Source: Clarkia xantiana subsp. parviflora
Taxonomy: Eukaryota; Streptophyta; Magnoliopsida; Myrtales; Onagraceae
Direction: 5' to 3'
NCBI GenBank assembly: GCA_036873135.1
Contig: JAPTYO010000007.1
Span: 15,110,763-15,174,762 of the forward strand
Length of the DNA stretch: 64,000 nt
Under the pieces are notes generated by a model. The model had not been told where the DNA came from, searched no databases, and saw only the letters and a program-made list of their open reading frames with translations. Below are positions 1-10,546 of the stretch, piece by piece. Positions within the stretch are counted from its first letter, which is position 1. Each line of letters opens with the position of its first letter. A program made the position numbers and the translations under genes.

Positions 1-855
1 AGTAGAGCAGTAACATCTCTTTCAATGCTCCATTTCCATTGTTGCTCGACCGGTCCGGTTTCACACGCGCTCTGCATCTTCCCAAATGCCATATCAAAGG
101 TTTCCTTGAGGTTTGCTATGTCACATCCCATTCTGTCGATTCTATTGTTGTCAATACTACTAGTATTAGTATTGATTCGACTCCTTTCATAGTTCTGCCT
201 CATACTCCAAACTTGTTGATCCACCGATTTCTTGAGCTCACCGAATTCAACACCTCCCTTTTCACACTCCAATACCAAATTAACCATGTCAGCTGCTCCT
301 GCACTCTTTGACCTTGTTGTTGTTGTTGTTGTAACAAAATAGCGTTAAGTAACCATCAACTAACTGTGTTGTTGTAAGATTAAAGCAAGTATACTATACT
401 AACCTCTTTTCAACCATGATCATGTTGTGAGTATTACTATTGGGTCCTCTTAAAGTTAAAGCCAGCTCCTCCAACTCTCTCTCTCTCAACTCCAATGCTT
501 GCCTCAGCTTCAACACATTATCCCATATCTCTATCATCTCTCTGTCCTTTTGGGAGATGGCCAACTCTGCCTCTTGAAGACGACCCAACAGATGGTCTCT
601 AACTTGTCCTAAATCGTAGACAAGATCTCTGTGACTGGTGTCCTCAGCTTCCTCTTGCACCAATCTCATACATCCCTCTAATTGGATCACAGCTAACTCA
701 TAGAATCTCGATATCTCATTCAACCGCCCCATCACACCATCCGATTTCACCTTTGCGTGAGCTTTGTCCATTGCATTGTTTACAATGCTCATCATTGTCG
801 AATCTGTGATCGACACTTTCAGTCTATTTCCCAATTCCCCTATGAATCCATCCAT
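1..855 (-). CDS. WAP: WPP domain-associated protein (WAP), 5' part, truncated by the window edge
   Basis: Two exons are visible on the minus strand. Exon 1 (855-404) starts with MDGFIGELGNRLKVSI and exon 2 (312 to the window edge) continues in frame with residues reading GELKKSVDQQVWSM. The donor is AGAG|GTTAGT and the acceptor is CAACAAG|GTC; exon 1 ends in phase 2, which exon 2 completes. The visible protein is mostly helical and charged, with a predicted coiled coil (LRQALELRERELEELALTL). From memory of the family, this N-terminal block and the VDQQVW segment are characteristic of WAP, a long coiled-coil protein first found in tomato as a partner of WPP-domain proteins (MAF1) at the nuclear envelope and Golgi. 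The start at 855 is the ATG that opens the conserved MDG block; the frame stays open upstream, so a longer N terminus cannot be excluded. The C-terminal majority lies outside the window. Confidence 0.85.
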
Positions 856-1854
856 TTTCTTTTGTTTACGACCTCTTATCCTACCTATCATTATTCTAAC
901 AACAAAAATACATACTTCGCTGGAAATTAGGAAATATACAACAACATTTATGCATATGAATAGTTCTACTATCTTCTTGTCCACAAACTACTAACTGTCC
1001 TTATCATGGTTTTACTTTCTTCTTTTCCACAATGTCGTCAGCCAACTCATCGTCTTGAATTGAACATTTTTTTTAACTCTCAAAACTTATATTTAACCGT
1101 TATTATTTTTTCCATTTATATATGGAATTAGCATCTAGTTACTAATTAACTTTGTACTAAGTGTAACAAAACTTAACAAGACCGAAACGGTTTTTAAGGT
1201 GCAATGAATATACTTAGAAAGATTCATCTGCCTATATGGTAGTATCACATACATCTTTAAGGAGATATAAAAATTTCTGTGAATTAATAGAATATTTTGA
1301 CTTTAAGACATAAAATTATCATTCTATTACTTCTCCCAAATCCCAATGATAGACCATCCTAAGTAAACAAATCTATACATAAATCCACATGAGGTTGAGA
1401 CGGCCGGCTCGAGTAATTACTAATTAGCTGGGCATCCTACACACCGGCCCGTCTTTATTCGTCTTGGATATCTTATATAACTCTAATTTGTTATATCTCT
1501 AAGTCCTAAAGTCCAAATTTACCACCCTCGATAATTTACAAAGTAGTCGCTATCATTTTTTATCGAAAAAAATGAAAAAAAAAAATTGCAGTATTGAAAA
1601 GTTGTAGGATGTAATGAGTGTAATAAAAGGAGTAAATGAATTTTGGCAAAAAAGAAAAAAAGCACAAGGATGAAAGTGGATCCAGGAAGAAAAGTCATAT
1701 TGTTATAATAATAAAAAGTTGAATATAATATTATTGGTAACACCCCCAGCGAGCGAATCAAGCTCCTCCTGTAGTTTTTGTGATCTGTTTAGGCTTCTTC
1801 TTCTAAGTTGCATATCCTTGAATGGAAAAACAAAGATTTGAAACAAACCGGACA
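856..1854. promoter_or_regulatory. Shared divergent intergenic region between WAP and GET4
   Basis: About 1 kb separates the two start codons, and the genes are transcribed away from each other. The sequence is AT-rich with one GC-richer patch near 1400-1455 (ACGGCCGGCTCGAG and ACACCGGCCCGTC). No clear TATA box is visible for either gene. Core promoters of both genes must lie here or in their 5' untranslated regions; the exact sites are not determined. Confidence 0.4.
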
Positions 1855-4800
1855 ATGTCTTCACGAGAAAGATTCAGGAGAGCAGCTTTGCCGCCTGCTC
1901 AGGAGGTACGTACGTAATACAATTTCATCAATATCGTTTCTTAATCTGATTATAATTTATTTTGCTTTTCATTCTGCAATGCAATGTATGATGTTGCAAT
2001 TGTATCGTAAGGATTGGATGAATTGAATTATTTGTATGTTTTGGATGCAGAACATAGAAAAAATAAAGAAACTGATAAACGAAGGTAATTTCTATGGTGC
2101 TCAACAGATGTACAAGTCTATTAGTGCAAGGTAATTCCAGCTGTTAGCAGCTAGTAATTATCATCTTCATATAATAATTAATTAATGATTCAATTAACAT
2201 GAATTTTGTTTGGTTATTAATAATTAAATTAAAGAAAACAAAACATAATAATGTTGTTACATAATTCAGATACCTAACTGCTCAGCGGTATTCAGAAGCA
2301 TTGGATATCCTAGAATCGGGTGTTTGCCTCCAACTAGCTCAGCAACAGGTTGGTTGGTAGCAGATATTCATGCATTTTGTAATTTGTTCATAACATATCA
2401 TCATCTTTTGAATAATTAATTAATTAATAATAGAAACACCTTTTTTTGTCTTGTCTTGCAGATCATTTGCGGGGCAGAGCTTGCTGTGTTGTTTGTGGAA
2501 GCCCTTGTCAAAGGAAAGTTCCCCTGTGATGATGCAACCATGGGTCAGCCCTTTTAATTTTCATTTATATGATAATAACAAGTGACATAATTGTGCTGCT
2601 AATTAGTAATGTTTGTTTTTGCCTTATAATAACAGAGCGTGTCAGGAAAATATACAAAATGTTTCCAGAGATATCAGTACCACAACATGTGAAAGATAGT
2701 GTTGATGACACCGAGCTCCACAAACTTTCAGAAGCCATCAACTCAACAAAAACACGAGTTGAGGGATGTTCTTCATTTTTGAAAGCCGCTTTAAGGTAAT
2801 TAATTTAATAGCATCTTCTATATCTAAATCCTATTCTACTCAAATAAATCAACCCAGCTTCCTTGCCGCAATACACACAACTCTATTTTATATCAAATAA
2901 ATCAACCCTTCCTTTCGATTTATTATTAAGCTATAATATTATTCTCTAGTGAACCACGTATTAGTTAGTCATCTAAAGAAATTATTAGTTTGATTAAATT
3001 ATATAATGACATATGGGCAAATCAATAATTTTGATATTTAAAACAAATTTAGAGTCCGATGCAACTTATGAATCAAAAGCGCTAACATTGATTTTAAAAC
3101 TCATAAAATTGCTCGTTCCGTCACATTTTTCATTTTACTCTAGAGGAATTACATTCTTTAGATAAAGTTATATATTTATTAGTTTTTTTTATTGAGCAGG
3201 TGGTCTACACAATTTGGGTCTCATAAGATGGGAGCACCTGAAGTACACGAAATGTTAGCCGAGTATATATACTACCAATCTTTTGAAGTGGTAAATAAGC
3301 TATATTTCTAAATTATTGATTTGTATGCAACAATAATTTCATCTAAAAATCGCAACAAATAAGTACTACGTGAGTTTATTATTGTGTATGAATAAATTGG
3401 CTTACAGATTAGAAATAAAAAATAATTATTACATACGCCCTTATAGCTGTTGGAATATACTAGGGTAAGATGAGAACTATGTTTTTTTCTTTTCCCACAA
3501 TATTTTATTTTATAGGAGTTTATAGTAAATGATATAAGTGTTAAACGTCTTTTTTTTTTTAATTTATTTTGTACCAAATTTGGCTATCTTTAGTCACTGT
3601 TTGTTGGCTTGCTACTTCAGATCTTTGTATGAGAAGCTTCTTAATATTTACACACATATAGTGATGTACATGTGGAAATGTTAAGTCATATATAAAATAA
3701 ATAAAAATTAGTTATTGCAATAATTGTGCTTAATTAATGACCTGTTGATTTGTTGGTTTCAGGATATGGCTAGAGTTTCATTTCACTTTGTTAGAGCAAA
3801 CAACACAAAGAAACACGCATCAACCATAGCTAATTTCATGGGAAAGGTTAGCTAGCTGGCCTAGCTATTTTATTATATATATATTTTAGTATAAGTTTTA
3901 GTGATAATTAATGGGAGAAATGAGTAAGTATCCCGATTTATCAATTCTGGTGTACCAAATATAGAAATTTATATCGTTATATGATTTATTGATAAAGTAA
4001 ATTAAAAGATTCATCTACTTAGTTAGGTAAATGGGAGTCAAAGTGGTTGAATGAGTGAGTGACAGTTAAAGATTAATTATGTATCTAGATATGTAAGTAT
4101 GGTTAATGTTGGTATATATGGATGATGCAGTGCTATCCAGGTGAAGATGATTTGGCAATTGCACGGGCAGTATTAATGTGAGCTAGCTAGCTAGTATAAT
4201 TTACACATTTTTTTTATTATATATGTAGCATATATATGTATGTAAAATAAAATGTGAGTTGGATGCAGGTACTTGTCTTTGGGTAATATGGGAGATGCTA
4301 CGGATCTGCTGGATGAAATAACAACTCAAGTGGAAGCCAAGGGTCTGGAATTACCAGCGTCAGATTTGATGGAGTTTATTGAATATCTAATGGAAATGTG
4401 AGTAGCTAGTAGTAATTAATTACACTATATATCCTATATATATATATTATTATAAGAGGATTGAGTACATTTGGATGCCATGCATGCAGTTTGGAGAGAG
4501 ATGGTCTGGCAGTATTTAACGTGCTAAGGGCAAATTACAAACCTAGTGTAGACCGAGATCCTGCATTCAATGAGGTATGTATATATATATTTTCATGTAT
4601 TTGTCCTACAAACTCCACTCTCCGATATTTATATTTATAATAATAAATATGAATAAGAATGTTGTGGCAGTTTCTAGATCTGATTGCTGAGAAGTTTTAT
4701 GGATTAGAGCGCTCACAAGGAGTGTTTGGAGATTTCTTCAAGGTCTGTCACACAACATTTTCTTTCTTTCTTTCCTCTCTAATACATTATTTATTTACAT

Positions 4801-4926
4801 ATATGTTATGTATGTTGGTGTGATACGTAATTAGTGTAGGATAGCTTTTGAGTGTATCTTTTCTTTTCTAAGAATTAAGTTTAGCTGAGCCATTATATTC
4901 TTGTGCAGATGATGGGAGGCGAATAA
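1855..4926 (+). CDS. GET4: GET4 (Golgi-to-ER traffic protein 4), complete, 12 exons
   Basis: GET4 works with GET5/BAG6-type partners to hand tail-anchored membrane proteins from the ribosome to the GET3 ATPase for insertion into the ER membrane. Exons: 1855-1905, 2051-2130, 2270-2348, 2462-2543, 2636-2795, 3200-3290, 3763-3846, 4131-4177, 4269-4397, 4490-4574, 4671-4742, 4909-4926. All junctions are GT-AG and phase-consistent, giving 325 aa, about the length of the Arabidopsis protein (recalled as 324). Diagnostic blocks are [20 protein letters not shown] near residue 30, [20 protein letters not shown] near 209, and the C terminus [13 protein letters not shown]. The fold is an all-helical, TPR-like solenoid. 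The second exon's [12 protein letters not shown] and the start [17 protein letters not shown] agree with plant homologues. Several introns carry (AT)n tracts. No breaks are seen. Confidence 0.96.
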
Positions 4927-5907
4927 CAAGCAACGGTTGGAGGGAGGAATGATGTATTTATATATTTTCCATGCAATTTTTTTTTCTTAGGGAACATCTA
5001 TATATCTGCCAGCTGGACCTTTCTTATTTAACTTATAACTCTAAAACCATCGAGTCGATGACATTGTTTGAAATGCAGCTTATCTATGTGAGATATGAGT
5101 GCCACCACTTGGACGTGGCACCGCCTATTCAAAAATGTGGCTGTGAGATATTTTGACGTGTATGATATTGTGCTTCTATATTTAGCCAACAATAAAAAGA
5201 AATATTGTGTTTCCATCTACGTCAAAAATCGTTATTAATATCTACCAAAAAAAATAATTATTGATAAGAAGAAGCGTTTACTTATGGCAACGAGTGATCG
5301 GTATACATGTGTTGATAACTTAGCGAATAGCGAAGATGGTATGTATTGATGCATAAAAACATGACAAATTGTTCAAATGGTAAAATTTGTGCTATTGAAC
5401 TGGCCAAAAAGGAATTGGAATACGGAATAGGCAATAAGAAATACGGAATAGGAATAAGAAATAAGTAATATTAATATGTGTAGTTGTTTGGTTGACATGA
5501 TGAACAGGGAATGCTGATTACAAATCCAATGTTTGGTTGATAAAATGTTATATGTAAAGGAATGGAATAAGTTCTAATTGACATATATACCCTTTTAATA
5601 TTTGTATTAATTAAATTAACAGTATTAAACATGAAAAAAAGTCAAATCACATATTACTAAACGAATTTTTTATTATAAATGATTATTTTTTTACAAAAAC
5701 AATCATTTTTTTAAATGATTTTTTTAAAATAACTTTTCGAGATATTATAAAATTCACTACAACTAATAGAATATATTGTAATGAAAAAATAACATGTTAA
5801 ATTATTATTCTTAATTAAATTGAAATATAATCACTTTTAATTAGATTTAATATAATACATTATATAATATATATAATACACAAGAAATATGTTTTGTAAT
5901 CAGAAAA

Positions 5908-5947
<40 letters not shown>

Positions 5948-6325
5948 GTAAAAAAACAAACATATTACGTAAAAAAACAGATTATGTACGTAAACAACGA
6001 AACAAATTGTAAGATATATGTTGTAAAATATTTAGAAAAATAAATTATGTACGTAAATAACTAGAAGTATGATATGCTGTAAATAAATAAATTAGGGCTA
6101 AAATAGTATTTTTACTTATTTATTTTAATGATAAGAAATTGGAATACTTAATCCTAGGAGTTAAGCTAGGATTAAGTATTCCCTCAAAATTGGGAATTAG
6201 GATTGCTTATTCCACATAATTTAATAACCAAATAACATCATAGGATTACCCATTCCATGGTTAGAAAATTGGTAATTAATCAACTTGTACGGAAAACACA
6301 CCCGCGGTTTAAATGAGACTGTTAT
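4927..6325. other. Intergenic DNA downstream of GET4, including a possible MITE
   Basis: No gene is visible. 4927 to about 5240 is the likely GET4 3' UTR and terminator. From about 5411 to 6256 the ends carry related, inverted GGAAT-rich blocks: the left end has GGAATACGGAATAGGCAATAAG and TTGTTTGGTTGACATGATG, and the right end read on the minus strand has GGAATGGGTAATCC and TTATTTGGTTATTAAATT. That pattern suggests an old MITE, but no target duplication was found. A run of 34 A residues lies at 5911-5944. Confidence 0.4.
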
Positions 6326-6529
6326 TAAGAGCATCCACAATGCACAACCCCAACTTCTATCCCACTTTATGCCACATAAGTGCCACATAATAAAATAAAA
6401 AAGTGTCTTGAGGTTGTCTATTAGAGCATCCACAATGCACAACCCCAACTTTTATCTCACTTTATGCCACATAATCAATATATAATAAAATAAAAAAGTG
6501 TTTTGAGGTTGTCTATTACTACTTCAATG

Positions 6530-7209
6530 TAGGGCTGTCAAATTTACCCGCGACCCGCAAACGACCCGTTCACGGGTCGGGTCCGGGTGACCCCAAACAC
6601 GCCAACGGGTCATTTACGGGTCAACCCGTTAATGACCCGTTGAGGCCGGGCCGGGTACGGGTTTAGGGCAATGACCCGTACCCGGCCCGTGACCCGTGTA
6701 AATATCGTTTTTTTTTTTTTTTTAATTCCTAAATTCAAATTTAATTCTAAATTTCTAAATTCTAAAACACTTCAGGTAGACTGCTTAACTGCACAAACAT
6801 AATTAGCAATTTTCCGTATTTTTGTTCATCACGTGACCCATTTCGTCCAAATTATAAATAGAAATCCTAATGAAACTAACAATTTGTAAAAATATGAAAC
6901 TTGTACTACCAAAGTATATTTTAAAGAAACTAGCAATCTATTCAAAGGATAATTAGCATTCTGTATTTGTAGTAAATCTGAATTATATAACAAATCGATT
7001 TCTCAACGGTTAAATTAGTCATAGACTCATATAGTCATATTGAGATTTATGCCTAATCTTATAGCTAAGAAATCTACTAAGTCGACTTCATTTTAACCAA
7101 ATACATTATCAAATGGCTACCTTAGTTAAAGTATCTACAAATGGCTATCTCCATTAAGATTTTCGTATAATTTAATGAAATGGTTACGTTACATATCCAG
7201 CACGTAGTG

Positions 7210-7244
<35 letters not shown>

Positions 7245-7400
7245 CTAGCACATATGTTTGACCCGGGTCAACCCGTGACCCGTGACCCCGGGTACGGGTC
7301 TGCGACCCCTGACTCGTGGTGACCCCCGGGTCAATCACGGGTCGGATGGTCGGTGACCCGCGGGTCACGGGTCACGGGTTGTGACCCGTTGACAGGCCTA
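6530..7400. mobile_element. Non-autonomous hAT element nested in the MITE, 8-bp TSD
   Basis: The element begins TAGGGCTGTCAA and ends TTGACAGGCCTA, an imperfect 12-bp terminal inverted repeat (one mismatch). The 8 bp CTTCAATG flanks it on both sides (6522-6529 and 7401-7408), which is the hAT hallmark. Removing 6530-7408 restores a continuous copy of the host MITE. Subterminal regions are dense in short motifs based on ACCCG/CGGGT (6545-6700 and 7260-7395), likely transposase-binding repeats. The AT-rich middle has no coding frame and contains poly-T and poly-A tracts. Confidence 0.92.
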
Positions 7401-8564
7401 CTTCAATGGTGTCTACCAACTTGGACCTACATATTCTTTTAAATAATAATAAAATTAACATTTTTTTCTACTATAATCTCTCACAATATTAATGATGGGA
7501 TGTGAGAGAGTGAATCCCTCCTTGGAGGGATTGGACAAAAAAATTTGTCCATCTCCAATGCAAATGGACAACCCATCTTGCCACATTGAGGAGTTGTCCT
7601 TCATTTTTGTCTTGCATTGTGGATGCTCTTACTACTTCAATGGTGTCTACCAACTTGGACCTACATATTCTTTTAAATAATAATAAAATTAACACTTTTT
7701 TCTACTATACTCTCTCACAATATTAATGATGGGATGTGAGAGAGTGAATCCCTCCTTGGAGGGATTGGACAAAAAAATTTGTCCATCTCCAATGCAAATG
7801 GACAACCCATCTTGCCACATTGAGGAGTTGTCCTTCATTTTTGTCTTGCATTGTGGATGCTCTTACTACTTCAATGGTGTCTACCAACTTGGACCTACAT
7901 ATTCTTTTAAATAATAATAAAATTAACACTTTTTTCTACTATACTCTCTCACAATATTAATGATGGGATGTGAGAGAGTGAATCCCTCCTTGGAGGGATT
8001 GGACAAAAAAATTTGTCCATCTCCAATGCAAATGGACAACCCATCTTGCCACATTGAGGAGTTGTCCTTCATTTTTGTCTTGCATTGTGGATGCTCTTAC
8101 TACTTCAATGGTGTCTACCAACTTGGACCTACATATTCTTTTAAATAATAATAAAATTAACACTTTTTTCTACTATACTCTCTCACAATATTAATGATGG
8201 GATGTGAGAGAGTGAATCCCTCCTTGGAGGGATTGGACAAAAAAATTTGTCCATCTCCAATGCAAATGGACAACCCATCTTGCCACATTGAGGAGTTGTC
8301 CTTCATTTTTGTCTTGCATTGTGGATGCTCTTACTACTTCAATGGTGTCTACCAACTTGGACCTACATATTCTTTTAAATAATAATAAAATTAACACTTT
8401 TTTCTACTATACTCTCTCACAATATTAATGATGGGATGTGAGAGAGTGAATCCCTCCTTGGAGGGATTGGACAAAAAAATTTGTCCATCTCCAATGCAAA
8501 TGGACAACCCATCTTGCCACATGGATGAGTTGTCCTTCATTTTTGTCTTGCATTGTGGATGCTC
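7401..8564. repeat. Five-copy 234-bp tandem repeat
   Basis: Copies start at 7401, 7635, 7869, 8103 and 8337 (anchor CTTCAATGGTGTCTACC). The fifth copy stops at the MITE end after 228 bp. Copies 2-4 look identical by eye. Copy 1 differs at a few bases (AACATTTTTTT, ACTATAATCTC), and copy 5 has CACATGGATGAG in place of CACATTGAGGAG. Each copy ends with CATTGTGGATGCTC, the MITE terminal repeat, so the unit is the MITE 3' portion repeated head to tail. Each unit includes the palindrome TCCCTCCTTGGAGGGA. Confidence 0.95.
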
Positions 8565-8567
8565 TAA

Positions 8568-10275
8568 GAGGACCTTGTTTGAATACTGCGTTGAATGGTG
8601 TCGTATTTCTAAAATAGATAAATTAAGAAGCGGTTATACTTATCTTAAATCTTTATAATAACTAAATAAAAAAGAACAATTGCCTATTTAACATGTTACA
8701 AGTTAACACCACATGTTTATATTATAAAAATTTGTTTCAAAAATAAAAAAAAGTATATTAAACTAAAATAAACAAATATTTACTATAGCAAAAAAATCAC
8801 AGAAGTTCTAAAAACACTGTAATTTGATTATATTAAAAAATTAAAAGAACTTAAAATACTTTAAGAATGTAATGATAATTTAAATGTTTAAAAATAATGG
8901 AAAAAAAATACAAACGATTGGAAAAAAATGTAAAAGAATGGTTTTGAATTTATATATATTATTTACATTTTTCATTATATTTTTACCTTTAAATTACTAT
9001 TTCATTTTTACATTTTATAAAATAAAATACTCTTTATCAAAATTTGAAGTATACCATTTTTACATTTTAAAAGAATGGTTTTGAATTTATATATATATAT
9101 ATATATAAAGTTATGTTTTTTTTTTAAACAAAATATAAACATTTTTTTGGTAATTTATTTAGCAAGTAACACGTTTTTTATTTTTAATGTATTATTATTA
9201 TAACAACTTAAAAAAAAAAAAAATACTATTTTAGAGGTAAACGAAAACATTAACTCCAACGGCATTATTAAGGAGGGAGGCTGAAAAAGTATTGACACGT
9301 GAAGAAATAGCTAGGTGGTCAAAGAAGAATCTAGCTAGCTAGGTTTTGCAAGTCAAGCGACGAACACAGCTGGTTGACGTGCTTGGAAACCGTCGATGCC
9401 ACCCATGTAGCTATGTCTCCACGTGCTTCCACTCCAAACTTATCTCTTTACAATTTATTAAACATTACATTTACACATGCATGCATCACTCTCCTATTTT
9501 CTCTTCTTCTAAACGGAAACAAAATTTTAAAAATAAAATCGCAAGTTGCTTGACATTCATTGGCAAAATAAAAATAATTGACTTTTAATGTTAATGTTTT
9601 TTACTGTATATATAAATAATTAATTTTCCTTGACATAAAGTTTGAATTATTTTCTGTTACGAAATAATGAGGTTTCCGTCCATAAAGGGAAACAAGATAA
9701 TCTACGCATACAATAATGTGATGCTGAGCATTATTGATGCATCTTCATTCTGATAATATTAATATAGCTTTCTTTTACCCACGCCAACTTGTCTCTTTTC
9801 TTACCTCAATTTATGGTCCTATAGTTTGATTATTTCTTTTTACCGAAAATAACAAGTTAGGCAAGTTGTAAAATAACTTGATTGTCCATTATAAAATACA
9901 CACGAAACCTACGTCGTCACTTGATTCATACTAACAGCCTGCCGGTTCATGTGTACCGAGTCATTATCAATCAACAATAAACAAAAAACTTGTCAAATAT
10001 TGTTATTATGAGTTATGACGCAAAATATTGTTTTAGTTTAATTAATTTTTAAAAAGTAATATATATTATGACTAACAAATATTTATACTTTATCATTTAT
10101 CTATTTGTTATTTATTTATTGGGGGGAAATCTATACTATTGCCTATGATCAAGATAAAAATGTTTTTTTTTTTCTTGAAATAAAAAAATGAAAATTGACG
10201 GAAAATGGGGGTGAGCAGCATAGTTAAAGGGTAAGTTGGTTAGTTAAGTCATTATAAAAAAGCATGCATCGTCAG
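8568..10275. other. AT-rich intergenic DNA upstream of ProDH
   Basis: No gene is supported. A direct repeat of AAAGAATGGTTTTGAATTTATATATAT occurs near 8931 and 9068, followed by an (AT)n tract at about 9088-9105. Open frames here are short and AT-driven. The segment closest to ProDH serves as its promoter. Confidence 0.5.
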
Positions 10276-10285
10276 TGATGAGTCA
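10276..10285 (-). promoter_or_regulatory. ACTCAT-type proline/hypoosmolarity response element in the ProDH promoter
   Basis: TGATGAGTCA is present; on the minus strand this contains ACTCAT, the core of the proline- and hypoosmolarity-responsive element described for Arabidopsis ProDH and bound by S1-group bZIP factors. It lies about 50 bp upstream of a TATA-like TATATAT and about 270 bp before the start codon. A six-base match occurs often by chance, so the support is the position upstream of a ProDH gene. Confidence 0.5.
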
Positions 10286-10330
10286 TATACTAATTAGTAT
10301 GAGGGTGGTGAATGTCAATCAATTCAAGAG

Positions 10331-10337
10331 TATATAT
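10331..10337 (+). promoter_or_regulatory. Candidate TATA box of ProDH
   Basis: AGAGTATATATCG lies about 210 bp before the ATG. It is followed by a CT-rich stretch (10355-10395) suited to a transcription start and a leader of roughly 185 nt. Confidence 0.5.
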
Positions 10338-10546
10338 CGTAACAAAACAATCGCTCCTCCTCGCTCTATTAATAACCTCTGTTTTCCCTTTCCCACACCA
10401 AAACACAAGCCAATTACAATTACGAATATTGATTGATTGACATTCTTTCTTTCCTTCCTTCATTCTTCGCTTCTTTTGATCTTTGTTAATTCATTCATTC
10501 ATTTAGCAAAGAAAAGAAAAGAAAAGAAAGATTGTTGCGCCGTTTG

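Larger units (their letters stand above)
6329..8564. mobile_element. PIF/Harbinger-like MITE expanded by internal tandem repeats
   Basis: The ends are a 14-bp perfect inverted repeat, GAGCATCCACAATG at 6329 and CATTGTGGATGCTC ending at 8564, flanked on both sides by TAA (6326-6328 and 8565-8567). A TAA/TTA target duplication is typical of PIF/Harbinger elements. No transposase is encoded. The left 90-odd bp (6329-6420) is repeated almost exactly at 6423-6520, so the 5' end is duplicated. The right part is a 234-bp unit present five times. A hAT element sits inside. Small open frames in the repeats (62-76 codons) recur with the unit and are not genes. Confidence 0.85.

Noticed and set aside
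5911..5944. Run of 34 A residues as a retroposon tail
   Set aside because: No recognisable body or target duplication next to it; it sits inside a probable MITE.
7489..8658. Recurring open frames of 62, 68 and 76 codons on both strands
   Set aside because: They repeat with the 234-bp unit of a MITE, have no family resemblance and exist only because the repeat is open in those frames.
9346..9588. 80-codon plus-strand frame downstream of the MITE
   Set aside because: No recognisable motif, no ATG context or splice partner, and a composition like the surrounding spacer.
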